Shown: piece by piece, positions 53,850 through 64,000 of the stretch
Layout of the letters: the number at the start of each line of letters is the position of its first letter
Position numbering within the stretch: position 1 is the first letter of the stretch
NCBI RefSeq assembly: GCF_000720115.1
Contig: NZ_JOIR01000005.1
Span: 62,001 to 126,000, forward strand
Direction of reading: 5' to 3'
Length of the DNA: 64,000 nucleotides
From: Streptomyces sp. NRRL F-2580
Lineage (GTDB): Bacteria; Actinomycetota; Actinomycetes; Streptomycetales; Streptomycetaceae
The notes under the pieces: model-generated
Database searches by the model: none
What the model was told of the DNA's origin: nothing
Seen by the model: the letters and a program-made list of their open reading frames with translations, nothing else
Position numbers and translations under genes: made by a program

Positions 53850-54089
53850 TCCGCCCGGCCGGGACCTCCGCCCCTGCCGGGCCGGGCCCTTCGGCCCCGC
53901 TTTCCCGCCGGACGGCCCCGCAGCCGGCCCTCCGGGGCCGCTCCGTGCCTCCGCGCCTCCGCGCCCCGGTCCCCGGTGGTTAGGATTCCGGCCGGGGGAC
54001 CGGCCGGCCGAGTCGCGTGACGGACCGGGCCCGCACGCCGGGCCCCCTCCTCCGCTCGCACGCACTCGATGGAAAGGTGCCCCCCTCCC

Positions 54090-56111
54090 GTGGCGACCAG
54101 CTCCGCCGTCCGGACCGCCGAACCGGTCGAGAACCCACCGGGACCCCGGGTCACCGGCCCTGCCGCACGGCGCAGCCCCACCGTCCTCGCCGCGGCCCTC
54201 GCCGCGTCCTGGGCGGTGCCGCTGCTGCTCCACGCCGTCGCCCTCGACGTGCTGCTCCTCCCCGTCCTGGTCCTCACGACCGCCGCCCTGATCCGGGTCG
54301 GCGGCGGACTGCTCGACCGTCTCGTGGTCGCGGCCTTCCTGCTCTGCGGCGCCGTGATGGGCTTCGGCCTGCTCTTCTCCGTCTGGCCGTGGGGCCTGGC
54401 CCCCGTGCCCGGAGCCGGCCTGCTGCTGACGGTCGCCTCCGTCTCCGGCTGGCTGGCCCGCCGCCGGCCCGGCGTCCCGCTGCGGCTGCGCGGCTCGGAC
54501 GCGCTGGTCGCCGGCACCGTGGCCGTGGTCTGGCACTACGTCCACCACCCGGTGGCCGGCAAGTCGGCCGCCGACCGGCTGGCCTACTTCGTCACGTCCG
54601 AGGACCGGATGGGGCACTTCTCGTACTTCACCGGCATCCGGCAGGTCGGCGGCTACGCCTTCCTCCACCAGGACGCCGCCCGGACGTACATGATGACGCC
54701 GTCCGAGGCGGTCTACCCGCAGGGCTCCCACTTCCTGCTGGCCTGGGTCGACGCCCTGGTGACCTCCTCCGCCGAGGCGGGCTCCGCCCTCGCCATGACG
54801 AACCGGTACTTCCTCTACGTCCTGGCCGCCTACGCACTGTTCTGCGGGGCGCTGGTCTGGGCCGCCCGCTGGATCGGCGGCCCCCGCCTGCGCGGCTGGC
54901 GCGCGGCCGCGGTCTGCGCCACCGCCGCCGCGGTGATGATGTCCGGATCGATGGCTGAGCTGATCGAGCGGGGCTTCGACTCCGAGACCGTCGGCCTGCT
55001 GTTCCTGGCCGTCGCCCTGGCCCTGCTGGTGCGGCCCGCGGCGGGCCGCACCGAGTTCGTCCTCCTCGCGGCGGCCGGCCTGATCGCCGTCACCTACGTC
55101 TACAACCTCTACGGCGCCCTCGTCGGCATCGCCCTGGTCGCGGTGCTGCTCGTCCACCGCCGCCGGTTCGCCGGGCGGTGGATCCCGGTCCTCGGGGCAC
55201 TGGCGGCCGCCACTCTCGTGGCGGGACTGCCCAGTGCCTTCTCCGTCCTCACCAAGCTGGACGTCGCCAAGACCTCGAACCTGGCCGGCCCGATGGTCAT
55301 CCCCGACCGCCCGGTGTTCATCGGGCTCGGACTGCTCGCCGTGGTCGCGGCCACCCTCCCGGTGAACCGCCGGACGGGCACCGGGCGGACGCTGCTGGCC
55401 CTCGTCCTCGGCGGGGCCGCGCTGATCGGCGTCTTCGGCGCCTGGCAGAAGCACACCATCGGCTACTACTCGTACTACTTCGAGAAGCTGACCGCCGCCG
55501 GGCTGGTGATCGCCCTGCTCTCGCTCGGCCTGATCGGACTGATGCTGCCGCCCGCCGGCGGGACGACGGGCCCGGCGCTGCGCCGCCGCGCGGACCTCCT
55601 GCTGCGTTCCTGCCTCGCGGCGGCCGCGGCGCTGGCGCTCTTCGGCGGCGTCCAGTGGGGCGTGCCCTCCGGCTGGGGCCACCCCTCGGCCTGGTACGGC
55701 AGCCCCCTGCTCAAGTGGAGCCGGGGCGAGGCGAAGAGCGGCGACATCGGCCCGCCGGCCGCCGCCCTCACCGGGCGCGACCTGCCCGGCGTCACCTCCC
55801 CGGTGATCGCCCTGTACGGCAACGACGCCTACCTCAACCTGAGGTCGACCTTCCTCGCCCAGATCCTCACCCACCAGGCCGGCACCATGGTCGGGCTGTA
55901 CGAGGTCTTCTACGTCAAGGTCGGCGGACCCGCGACGGCCGGGGAGGAGGAGTACCAGGCGTCGCTGGGCCACCTGAAGACCGCGATCGCCTCGTGCCCG
56001 GCCCCGCCGACCGTCCTGGTGGGCGACCGGAAGACCGCAGACCGGCTCAGGAACGACCTGGCGGCCGCCGGCAGCGCGGCCACCGTGGTCCACGCGCCGC
56101 TGCCCTCGTAG
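54090..56111 (+). CDS. Large polytopic membrane protein, possibly GT-C-like
   Basis: The 673-residue protein has about 13 membrane segments from residue 35 on and a soluble C-terminal stretch (about 560-673). A loop reads VTSEDRMGHFSYFTGIRQVGGYAFL, with YPQGSHFLLAWVDAL downstream. An acidic-His motif followed by a YPxGxH motif resembles GT-C-type membrane glycosyltransferases or DUF6541-like proteins. That comparison is my inference and the function is unknown. GTG 54090 is preferred; ATG 54069 is also in frame and neither has a strong ribosome site. A TAGGAT at 53981-53986 may be its -10. Confidence 0.75.
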   Translation: MATSSAVRTAEPVENPPGPRVTGPAARRSPTVLAAALAASWAVPLLLHAVALDVLLLPVLVLTTAALIRVGGGLLDRLVVAAFLLCGAVMGFGLLFSVWPWGLAPVPGAGLLLTVASVSGWLARRRPGVPLRLRGSDALVAGTVAVVWHYVHHPVAGKSAADRLAYFVTSEDRMGHFSYFTGIRQVGGYAFLHQDAARTYMMTPSEAVYPQGSHFLLAWVDALVTSSAEAGSALAMTNRYFLYVLAAYALFCGALVWAARWIGGPRLRGWRAAAVCATAAAVMMSGSMAELIERGFDSETVGLLFLAVALALLVRPAAGRTEFVLLAAAGLIAVTYVYNLYGALVGIALVAVLLVHRRRFAGRWIPVLGALAAATLVAGLPSAFSVLTKLDVAKTSNLAGPMVIPDRPVFIGLGLLAVVAATLPVNRRTGTGRTLLALVLGGAALIGVFGAWQKHTIGYYSYYFEKLTAAGLVIALLSLGLIGLMLPPAGGTTGPALRRRADLLLRSCLAAAAALALFGGVQWGVPSGWGHPSAWYGSPLLKWSRGEAKSGDIGPPAAALTGRDLPGVTSPVIALYGNDAYLNLRSTFLAQILTHQAGTMVGLYEVFYVKVGGPATAGEEEYQASLGHLKTAIASCPAPPTVLVGDRKTADRLRNDLAAAGSAATVVHAPLPS

Positions 56112-56115
56112 TGGC

Positions 56116-56799
56116 CTAGGTCGTGCCACCCGCGAGCTGCCAGAAGCGGTCCACGATCTCGACGAGGAACTCGCGGCCGGCGTCGCCGCTGCCGGCCTCG
56201 CCCCCGCCGCCGCCCCAGCTGAGCGTCGCCACCATCCGCGACTGGTAGTCGCCGTGCAGCTGCTCCAGCACCCATTCCAGGTTGGCCTTGGGGATCGGCA
56301 GCAGCTTGCCGAGCGGCTTCACGTACGCCTGCCAGCGCGTGGTCACCGCACTGCGCAGCAGGTCGGCCAGCTCCTCCTGTTTGCCGGTGGCCGTCACGAA
56401 CTGGGCCAGCGTCAGACCGAGCACCGAGGCGAGGGCGGCGGACTGCCGTTCGTTGCCCTTCCAGCGCCCGGTGTCCTCCATCTTCTGGTACGAGTTCGTC
56501 TCCAGGCCGATCCGCCGGGCCAGTTCGTCCGCGGCGAGCCCCCGGGACATCCGGTGCTCCCGCAGGGTGACCGGCTCGGCGAGCAGCTCCCCGGGAGCGC
56601 ACCAGAGCACGCCCGCGAGCGCCGTGAGTTCGACCGAAGAGGGCGATATCTCGCCACGCTCCCAGGCCATCACCGTCTCGGGCGCGACGACGAGTCCGTA
56701 CTGGGCGCGCAGGCCGTAGGCGACATGTCCGGGAGCCATGCCCAGGGCCGCGCGCAGACGACGCGCGGCGGGGGCATTGAAAGGTGGGCTGGAGTGCAC
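56116..56799 (-). CDS. XRE-type helix-turn-helix DNA-binding protein
   Basis: The 227-residue protein seems to have two HTH-like regions. The first (about 12-65, FNAPAARRLRAALGMAPGHVAYGLRAQYGLVVAPETVMAWERG) is a variant XRE fold. The second (about 85-125, RGLAADELARRIGLETNSYQKMEDTGRWKG) is a canonical one. A unique C-terminal domain ends FLVEIVDRFWQLAGGTT. GTG 56799 has TACGGT 7 nt upstream, so the transcript is probably leaderless; longer starts are excluded on that ground. It is convergent with the membrane protein 4 bp away. The target is unknown; its upstream region carries a short palindrome. Confidence 0.82.
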   Translation of the reverse strand: MHSSPPFNAPAARRLRAALGMAPGHVAYGLRAQYGLVVAPETVMAWERGEISPSSVELTALAGVLWCAPGELLAEPVTLREHRMSRGLAADELARRIGLETNSYQKMEDTGRWKGNERQSAALASVLGLTLAQFVTATGKQEELADLLRSAVTTRWQAYVKPLGKLLPIPKANLEWVLEQLHGDYQSRMVATLSWGGGGGEAGSGDAGREFLVEIVDRFWQLAGGTT

Positions 56800-56806
56800 A
56801 CCGCAC

Positions 56807-56812
56807 ACCGTA
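56807..56812 (-). promoter_or_regulatory. -10 element for leaderless XRE gene
   Basis: TACGGT on the minus strand is 7 nt before GTG 56799. Confidence 0.5.
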
Positions 56813-56864
56813 GGAGTGGCCGGGCGACGGCGCCTACAGACCAAACAAACAAGCCCATACCTCG

Positions 56865-56877
56865 TAGGAAAGTCCTA
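56865..56877. promoter_or_regulatory. TAGGA-AAG-TCCTA palindrome upstream of the XRE gene
   Basis: A perfect 5-bp inverted repeat with a 3-bp centre lies 66 bp upstream of the XRE start, in an unusually AT-rich stretch (ACAGACCAAACAAAC). It is a candidate autoregulatory site. Confidence 0.4.
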
Positions 56878-57042
56878 TGGAGATAAGGGCTTTCGTCGGG
56901 TTTCTGGGCGACTGTCCGGTAACCGGTGAACTCGAAGATCCTTTGTGATGAGTACGGTTCCAGCCAATGCCCGCCGACGCAAGAGTCGTCACACCCTCCA
57001 CACAAGATGAACCGGACACCTATTCCGTACGTGGTTATCTGA

Positions 57043-57075
57043 GGGGCCCTCGCGCACGGGGGTGGCGAGGGCCCC
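57043..57075. terminator. GC-rich hairpin before the thioredoxin remnant
   Basis: GGGGCCCTCGC (57043-57053) pairs perfectly with GCGAGGGCCCC (57065-57075), followed by CTTCC. It is terminator-like and occupies the place where the N-terminal part of the thioredoxin gene would have been. Confidence 0.6.
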
Positions 57076-57301
57076 CTTCCGCTTCCTCTACCGCCGGGTG
57101 CGGCCCCTGCCTCGCCAGATCGCGCCCGTGCTGTCCGCGGTCGCCGCCCAGGAGGCCGACCGGCTCAAGGCCGTGCAGATCGACGCGGACGGCAACCCCG
57201 CCGCCGTCACGCGGTACGGGGTGCTGTCCCTGCCGACCCTGCTCCTCTTCCGCGACGGCGAGCCCGTGAAGCAGATCGTCGCCGGAGGAGGAGCTGACTA
57301 G
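57062..57301 (+). pseudogene. Thioredoxin remnant without active-site cysteines
   Basis: The 79-residue frame aligns with the second half of thioredoxin: RQIAPVLSAVAAQEADRLKAVQIDADGNPAAVTRYGVLSLPTLLLFRDGEPVKQIV. The cis-Pro (LSLPTL) and the DGEPVK turn are kept. Where the WCGPC active site should be, the frame reads VRPLP, so both Cys are missing. The N-terminal beta-alpha unit and the C-terminal helix are absent. The GTG at 57062 lies in a hairpin arm. It is probably a decayed gene rather than a working protein. Confidence 0.6.
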
Positions 57302-59586
57302 GGCCTGAGCCAGACCGTCGCCAGCGGCGGGAGGGTCATGCGCAGGCTGGCCGGGCGGCCCTGCGCCGGCACCGGCTCCGCCCGCAGCGGCTGCGTGTGG
57401 TGGACGCCGCTGCCGCCGTAGACCTGGAGGTCGGTGTTGAGGACCTCGCGCCACAGCGGCACCTCCTCCGGCACGCCGATCCGGTAGCCGTGCCGGACCA
57501 CGGGCGAGAAGTTCGACACCGCCAGCAGCTGCGAACCGTCCTGCGCGTACCGCAGGAAGGCGAACACGTTGTCGTCCGCGGCGTCCGACTCCACCCAGGC
57601 GAAGCCCTCCGGCACGGTGTCCCGCTCCCACAGGGCGGGCGCCGCCGTGTACGTACGGTTCAGGTCGCGCACCAGGGTCCGTACGCCCCGGTGGTCACCG
57701 GCCGCCGCGTAGGAGTCGTCCAGCAGCCACCAGTCCGGCCCGTACGCCTCCGACCACTCCGAGCCCTGGGCGAACTCCTGCCCCATGAAAAGCAGTTGCT
57801 TGCCCGGGTGGGCCCACATGAAGCCGAGGTACGCCCGGTGCGCGGCCCGCTTCTGCCACCAGTCCTCGCCGGGCATCTTGGACACCAGTGAGCCCTTGCC
57901 GTGCACCACCTCGTCGTGCGAGATCGGCAGCACGTAGTTCTCGCTGAAGGCGTAGATCATCCCGAAGGTCATGTCGTGGTGGTGGTACTTGCGGTGCACC
58001 GGCTCCTTCGACATGTAGCGCAGGGTGTCGTGCATCCAGCCCATGTTCCACTTCAGGCCGAAGCCGAGCCCGCCCGAGTCCGTCGGACGCGTCACGCCGT
58101 CCCAGGCCGTGGACTCCTCCGCGATCGTCACCACGCCCGGGCAGCGCCGGTACACGGTGGCGTTCATCTCCTGGAGGAACGCCACCGCGTCCAGGTTCTC
58201 CCGCCCGCCGTGCTCGTTGGGCGCCCACTCGCCCTCGCCGCGCGAGTAGTCGAGGTAGAGCATCGAGGCCACCGCGTCCACGCGCAGCCCGTCGACGTGG
58301 AACTCCTCGCACCAGTACACGGCGTTGGCGACGAGGAAGTTGCGGACCTCCTTGCGGCCGTAGTCGAACTCCAGCGTCCCCCAGTCCGGGTGCGCGGCCC
58401 GGCGCGGGTCCTGGTGCTCGTACAGCGGCCGCCCGTCGAACTCCGCCAGGGCCCAGTCGTCGCGCGGGAAGTGCGCGGGCACCCAGTCGACGATCACCCC
58501 GATCCCGGCGCGGTGCAGCGCGTCCACGAGGAAGCGGAAGTCGTCCGGGGTGCCCATCCGGGAGGTCGGCGCGTAGAAGCCGGTGACCTGGTAGCCCCAG
58601 GAGCCACCGAAGGGGTGCTCGGCGACGGGCATCATCTCCACGTGCGTGAAGCCCAGCTCCTTGACGTACGCGGGGAGCTGCTCGGCGAGCTGCCGGTACG
58701 AGAGCCCGGGCCGCCAGGACGCCAGGTGCAGCTCGTACACGGAGAAGGGGGCCTGGTGCGGGGGCCTCTCACCGCGCCGCGCCATCCACTCCGCGTCCTG
58801 CCACACGTGGGCGGAGGCGGTGACCACCGAGGCGTTCGCCGGCGGGACCTCCGCGGACCGGGCCATCGGGTCGGCGCGCAGGGTGTGACTGCCGTCCGGG
58901 CGCGTGATGTCGTACTTGTAGAGCGCACCGGCGCCCACACCGGGCAGGAACAGCTCCCACACGCCGCTCGCGCCGAGCGAGCGCATCGGGTAGGCGACGG
59001 AGTCCCAGTACGAGAAGTCCCCGGCGATGCGGACCCCCTGGGCGTTGGGCGCCCACACGGTGAACCGGGTCCCGGCCACGCCCTGGTGCTCCATCGGCTG
59101 GGCGCCGAGCGCCGTCCACAGCTGCTCGTGGCGGCCCTCGCCGATCAGGTGCAGGTCCAGCTCGCCGAGGGCGGGCAGGAACCGGTACGGGTCGTGCACC
59201 TCGATCTCGTCGCTGTCGTACGTCACCAGCAGCCGGTACTCGGGCACGCCGGTCAGCGGCAGCAGCCCGGAGAACAGCCCGTCGCCCTCGTCGAAGAGCT
59301 CGGCCCGCAGCCCCTTGGCGACGATGGTGACCGCCTTGGCGTAGGGGCGCAGCACGCGGAACGTCACCCCGCCCCGCGCGGTGCGGGCGCCCAGCACCCC
59401 GTGCGGATCGTGGTGGCGGCCCTCCAGCAGCCGGGCCCGTTCGTCACCGCCGAGCGCGGGCGCCGGCCGGACCCCGCGTGCAGGAGTGGCGCGGCGGGCC
59501 CGGGGCGCGCGGGGCTTCTTCGCCGCCGCCGGGGCGGGTACGGCTTCGTCGCGGACGGTCGGTGACGGCTGTCGTGCGGCGCTCAC
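57298..59586 (-). CDS. glgB: 1,4-alpha-glucan branching enzyme
   Basis: The 762-residue GH13 enzyme makes alpha-1,6 branches in alpha-glucan. An N-terminal extension (about 1-45) is Ala/Lys-rich. Two CBM48-type modules precede the catalytic barrel. Landmarks are [17 protein letters not shown] sequence near [30 protein letters not shown] (nucleophile Asp), [14 protein letters not shown] (acid Glu) and [20 protein letters not shown] 59586 overlaps the maltokinase stop (GTGA), so the two are translationally coupled in the GlgE pathway. Confidence 0.96.
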   Translation of the reverse strand: MSAARQPSPTVRDEAVPAPAAAKKPRAPRARRATPARGVRPAPALGGDERARLLEGRHHDPHGVLGARTARGGVTFRVLRPYAKAVTIVAKGLRAELFDEGDGLFSGLLPLTGVPEYRLLVTYDSDEIEVHDPYRFLPALGELDLHLIGEGRHEQLWTALGAQPMEHQGVAGTRFTVWAPNAQGVRIAGDFSYWDSVAYPMRSLGASGVWELFLPGVGAGALYKYDITRPDGSHTLRADPMARSAEVPPANASVVTASAHVWQDAEWMARRGERPPHQAPFSVYELHLASWRPGLSYRQLAEQLPAYVKELGFTHVEMMPVAEHPFGGSWGYQVTGFYAPTSRMGTPDDFRFLVDALHRAGIGVIVDWVPAHFPRDDWALAEFDGRPLYEHQDPRRAAHPDWGTLEFDYGRKEVRNFLVANAVYWCEEFHVDGLRVDAVASMLYLDYSRGEGEWAPNEHGGRENLDAVAFLQEMNATVYRRCPGVVTIAEESTAWDGVTRPTDSGGLGFGLKWNMGWMHDTLRYMSKEPVHRKYHHHDMTFGMIYAFSENYVLPISHDEVVHGKGSLVSKMPGEDWWQKRAAHRAYLGFMWAHPGKQLLFMGQEFAQGSEWSEAYGPDWWLLDDSYAAAGDHRGVRTLVRDLNRTYTAAPALWERDTVPEGFAWVESDAADDNVFAFLRYAQDGSQLLAVSNFSPVVRHGYRIGVPEEVPLWREVLNTDLQVYGGSGVHHTQPLRAEPVPAQGRPASLRMTLPPLATVWLRP

Positions 59587-61034
59587 GCGAGCGGCCTCCT
59601 CGGGGGCTTCGGGCGGGGATGGGGATGCGGGGTGATGGAACCGGGGGCGGGCGGGGTCGGCGGCACGCGGTGCGCGGATCGCGAGGGTTCCGAGAGCCGC
59701 CGGATCGCGGCCATCGGGACGTGCAGCCAGTCGGGGCGGTGCCGGGACTCGTAACGGGCCTCGTACACCGCCTTGTCGGTCTCGTACGCGCGCAGCAGTA
59801 CGGGATCCTCGCGGGGGTCCCGGCCGGTGGTGCGGGCGTAGCCCTCGCAGAAGGCGGCCCGGCAGTCGTCCGCCCAGGCGGGGGCGAACGGCCGGTGCGA
59901 ACGGGCGGCGTAGTCGAAGGAGCGCAGTATCCCGGCGATGTCGCGGACCGCCGGTTCGGGACGGCGCCGGTCGGCCAGCGGCCGGGCCGGCTCGCCCTCG
60001 AAATCGATCAACGACCAGCTGCCGTCGAGGGTGCGCAGGGTCTGACCCAGATGGAGGTCCCCGTGGATCCGCTGGGCGGGCACCCCCGCCCCCCGGGAGG
60101 CGGCCAGCGCGTCGAAGGCTCCGCGCAGCCCCGCCTCGTAGGGCCGCAGGGCGGGCACCTCCCGGGCGGTCGCGGCCAGCCGGGCGGTCATCCCGGCGGC
60201 CAGCCGGGCGGTCTGCTCCGGGCCGAGCGCGACGGTCGGCAGCGCGGCGGCGAGCGCGCTGTGCACCTCTGCGGTGGCCCGGCCGAGGGCGTGCGCCTCG
60301 GCGGTGAAGTCGTCCCCGGCGCCGAGCCGGCGCAACGCGAGCTGCCAGCCGTCGTCGGAGCCGCGCAGGTACGGCTGGAGCACGCCCAGGGTCAGCGGCT
60401 CGCTCCCGGGCGGCTCGGCCTCGTACCAGGCGACGGGGGCCGGGACGCGGGCGCAGCCGGCGGCGGCCAGGGCCCGGGGCAGCTCCAGGTCCGGGTTGAC
60501 CCCGGGGCCGACCCGGCGGAACACCTTCAGGATGAACGAATCTCCATAGATCAACGAGGAGTTGGTCTGCTCTCCCGAGAGCGGCCGGGGCGCGAGCCCC
60601 GCCGGGATCGGCGTGGCCGGGTCCCGGTCGAAGCGCAGCGGGCCGAGCACCCCGGGGGAGCGCAGCCGCTCCAGCAGCATGGCCGCGAGCCGCGGGTCGC
60701 CCAGTGCCTCGTAGACCGCCCGGCCGGCGTACGGGCCGTCCTCGGCATGGCCGATCAGGGTGGGCGCGAGCGCGGGCGGCAGGGACGGGCGGATGCCCAG
60801 CAGCAGTTGGTAGCAGTCCCCGTCGACGTCGAGGAGCAGGTGCAGCATCCCGGGGGTGGATCCCGGCGGCAGCAGCTCGGCCGCCGAGACGGTCCTGAGT
60901 CTGCTGATGGTGCGGCCCTTGCCCGCGAACCAGCGCTGAGCGGGCAGCCAGGCCCTCAGCATCGGTTCCAGCGGGGCGATCCCGGCGGCCCGGTCGGCCG
61001 TCAGCCGGTTCCGGGCGGATGCAGCCTCCGACAT
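59583..61034 (-). CDS. mak: Maltokinase (Mak/Pep2-type)
   Basis: The 483-residue kinase phosphorylates maltose to maltose 1-phosphate, the substrate of GlgE. The kinase fold shows [25 protein letters not shown] and the catalytic region [33 protein letters not shown] (HGD and the DFE metal site). The N-terminal cap [14 protein letters not shown] is characteristic. ATG 61034 follows GGGGAAAGGA. In other actinobacteria treS and mak may be fused; here they are separate, with a hairpin between them. Confidence 0.93.
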   Translation of the reverse strand: MSEAASARNRLTADRAAGIAPLEPMLRAWLPAQRWFAGKGRTISRLRTVSAAELLPPGSTPGMLHLLLDVDGDCYQLLLGIRPSLPPALAPTLIGHAEDGPYAGRAVYEALGDPRLAAMLLERLRSPGVLGPLRFDRDPATPIPAGLAPRPLSGEQTNSSLIYGDSFILKVFRRVGPGVNPDLELPRALAAAGCARVPAPVAWYEAEPPGSEPLTLGVLQPYLRGSDDGWQLALRRLGAGDDFTAEAHALGRATAEVHSALAAALPTVALGPEQTARLAAGMTARLAATAREVPALRPYEAGLRGAFDALAASRGAGVPAQRIHGDLHLGQTLRTLDGSWSLIDFEGEPARPLADRRRPEPAVRDIAGILRSFDYAARSHRPFAPAWADDCRAAFCEGYARTTGRDPREDPVLLRAYETDKAVYEARYESRHRPDWLHVPMAAIRRLSEPSRSAHRVPPTPPAPGSITPHPHPRPKPPRRPLA

Positions 61035-61140
61035 GGCGTCGCGTCCTTTCCCCGGGCCGTCACAGAATGCGCAGAGTGTCCCGGATGCGCGGCAGTTGCT
61101 TCTCCGGCATGTGCGAGTGTCGGGTCAGGATGGTCCGTAC

Positions 61141-61178
61141 AGGGGCGGGCGATTGACCCATTCGAGCTGCCCGCCCCT
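61141..61178 (-). terminator. Hairpin between treS and mak
   Basis: AGGGGCGGGC (61141-61150) pairs perfectly with GCCCGCCCCT (61169-61178) over an 18-nt loop. It lies 12 bp after the treS stop. It may separate glgE-treS from mak-glgB, or attenuate read-through. Confidence 0.6.
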
Positions 61179-61189
61179 CTGCCGGCCCG

Positions 61190-62916
<1,727 letters not shown>

Positions 62917-62920
<4 letters not shown>

Positions 62921-64000
62921 GTGGTGGGTGACCCTCCGGTGGGCGGGGACGGTCGCAGAGCGGCCAGCACGTGCGCGGGCGTTCGGCCCGGCTCTAGGCG
63001 CACGTAGTTCGCCCTGCCCCAGTGATAGGTCTCGCCGGTGAGCTCGTCGCGCACCGCGAGGGACTCGTGCCAGTCGAGGCCGAGTACCGGCATGTCCAAC
63101 GAGACCGTCGCCTCCTGGGTGTGGTGCGGATCGAGGTTGACGACCACCAGTACGGAATTGGCTCCGGCGTGCTTCGAATAGGCGATCACCTGTTCGTTGT
63201 CGGTCGAGTGGAAGTGGATGTCGCGCAGCTGCTGGAGCGCGGGGTTGCGGCGGCGCAGCCGGTTCAGGGCGGTGATCAGCGGGGCGATGGTGCGGCCCTC
63301 GCGGTCGGCGGCCTCCCAGTCGCGGGGCCGGAGCTCGTACTTCTCCGAGTCCAGGTACTCCTCGCTGCCGCGGCGCACCGGGGTGTTCTCGCAGAGCTCG
63401 TAGCCGGCGTAGACCCCCCAGGTGGGGGAGAGGGTGGCGGCGAGGACCGCCCGGACCTCGAAGGCGGGGCGGCCGCCGTCCTGCAGGTACTCGTGGAGGA
63501 TGTCCGGGGTGTTCACGAAGAAGTTCGGCCGCATGACGGAGGCCGAGGCGGTGCCGGACAGCTCGGTCACGTACTCGGTCAGCTCGGCCTTCGTGTTGCG
63601 CCAGGTGAAGTACGTGTACGACTGCTGGAAGCCGACCGCGGCGAGCGCGCGCATCATGGCGGGACGGGTGAAGGCCTCCGCCAGGAAGATCACGTCGGGA
63701 TCGGACTTGTTGATGTCCGCGATCACCTTCTGCCAGAAGACCACCGGCTTGGTGTGCGGATTGTCGACGCGGAAGATGCGGACCCCGTGGTCCATCCAGT
63801 ACCGCAGGATCCGGCAGGTCTCCTCGACGATGCCGGCCATGTCGGTGTCGAAGTGGATCGGGTAGATGTCCTGGTACTTCTTCGGCGGGTTCTCGGCGTA
63901 CGCGATCGTCCCGTCGGCCCGGTGGCGGAACCACTCCGGGTGCTTCTCCACCCACGGGTGGTCGGGGGAGCACTGGAGGGCGAAGTCCAGCGCGATCTCC
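62917..64000 (-). CDS. glgE: Maltosyltransferase GlgE, C-terminal part (start outside window)
   Basis: About 360 C-terminal residues of GlgE are present; the start lies beyond 64000. GlgE transfers maltosyl units from alpha-maltose 1-phosphate to alpha-1,4-glucan. Landmarks are [18 protein letters not shown], the nucleophile in [16 protein letters not shown], the acid in [14 protein letters not shown] and [13 protein letters not shown]. It is followed by treS on the same transcript. I cannot see its N-domain. Confidence 0.95.

Noticed and set aside
57007..57042. 11-codon leader peptide before the hairpin at 57043
   Set aside because: ATG to TGA fits an attenuator layout, but there is no ribosome site or run of regulatory codons.

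Overview
This is a Streptomyces chromosomal core segment. The base composition is very high in G+C, and coding frames end codons almost always in G or C. The window carries the Streptomyces-specific cytoskeletal pair filP and scy, the MarR regulator absC, an icmA isobutyryl-CoA mutase and the GlgE alpha-glucan cluster. The gene order matches what I remember of the S. coelicolor chromosome from the ATP synthase operon to glgE (roughly SCO5369 to SCO5443). I recognised this from memory and did not search for it. I saw no tRNA, rRNA, CRISPR array, prophage, transposase or integration site.

Layout. 1-5.9 kb: the end of the atp operon (atpF partial, atpH, atpA, atpG, atpD, atpC) and its terminator. 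5.9-10.5 kb: a DUF2550 membrane protein, then the chitinase chiC with its promoter repeats and the two-component pair chiR/chiS. 10.6-19 kb: small housekeeping genes, including a cobalamin adenosyltransferase, a 3-hydroxybutyryl-CoA dehydrogenase, a STAS protein, a large STAND-like membrane protein, nucS, an SCO5389-family protein and a luciferase-like oxidoreductase. 19-23 kb: two tandem paralogous ABC transporters. 23-28.8 kb: filP and scy. 28.9-31.8 kb: methylmalonyl-CoA epimerase, thiolase and meaB. 31.8-38.3 kb: a PepSY protein, a MarR regulator, three tandem AIM24 genes, a DUF3817 plus thiamine-binding pair, a GH6 protein and an ArsR-type regulator. 38.4-44.4 kb: an MFS pump, absC, a second DUF3817 gene, icmA, a TetR regulator and a thioredoxin-fold co-chaperone. 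45-47.6 kb: a secreted/membrane operon (DUF6230, DUF6114 and a proline-rich exported protein). 47.7-53.9 kb: pyk, ackA and pta facing pfkA. 54-57.3 kb: a large membrane protein, an XRE regulator and a thioredoxin remnant. 57.3-64 kb: glgB, mak, treS and glgE (cut by the window edge), all on the minus strand.

How the genes work together. Three metabolic themes recur. The first is B12-dependent acyl-CoA chemistry: the adenosyltransferase makes AdoCbl, MeaB protects the mutase, IcmA isomerises isobutyryl/butyryl-CoA, and the epimerase, thiolase and hydroxybutyryl-CoA dehydrogenase supply or use neighbouring acyl-CoAs. The second is glycolysis to acetate (pfkA, pyk, pta, ackA). The third is trehalose/maltose-1-phosphate to branched alpha-glucan (treS, mak, glgE, glgB). 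FilP and Scy organise the hyphal tip.

Regulatory reading. At least eleven genes have a TANNNT -10 element placed 6-8 nt before the start codon, so they are probably transcribed as leaderless mRNAs. The clearest new regulatory site is a perfect 22-bp palindrome that fills the -35/-10 spacer of icmA. Other points worth checking are a GH6 protein lacking its catalytic-acid Asp, a STAND-like protein with an Arg in place of the P-loop Lys, a thioredoxin remnant without active-site cysteines, a low-GC codon patch inside one ABC ATPase, and palindromes clustered upstream of the DUF6230 operon.
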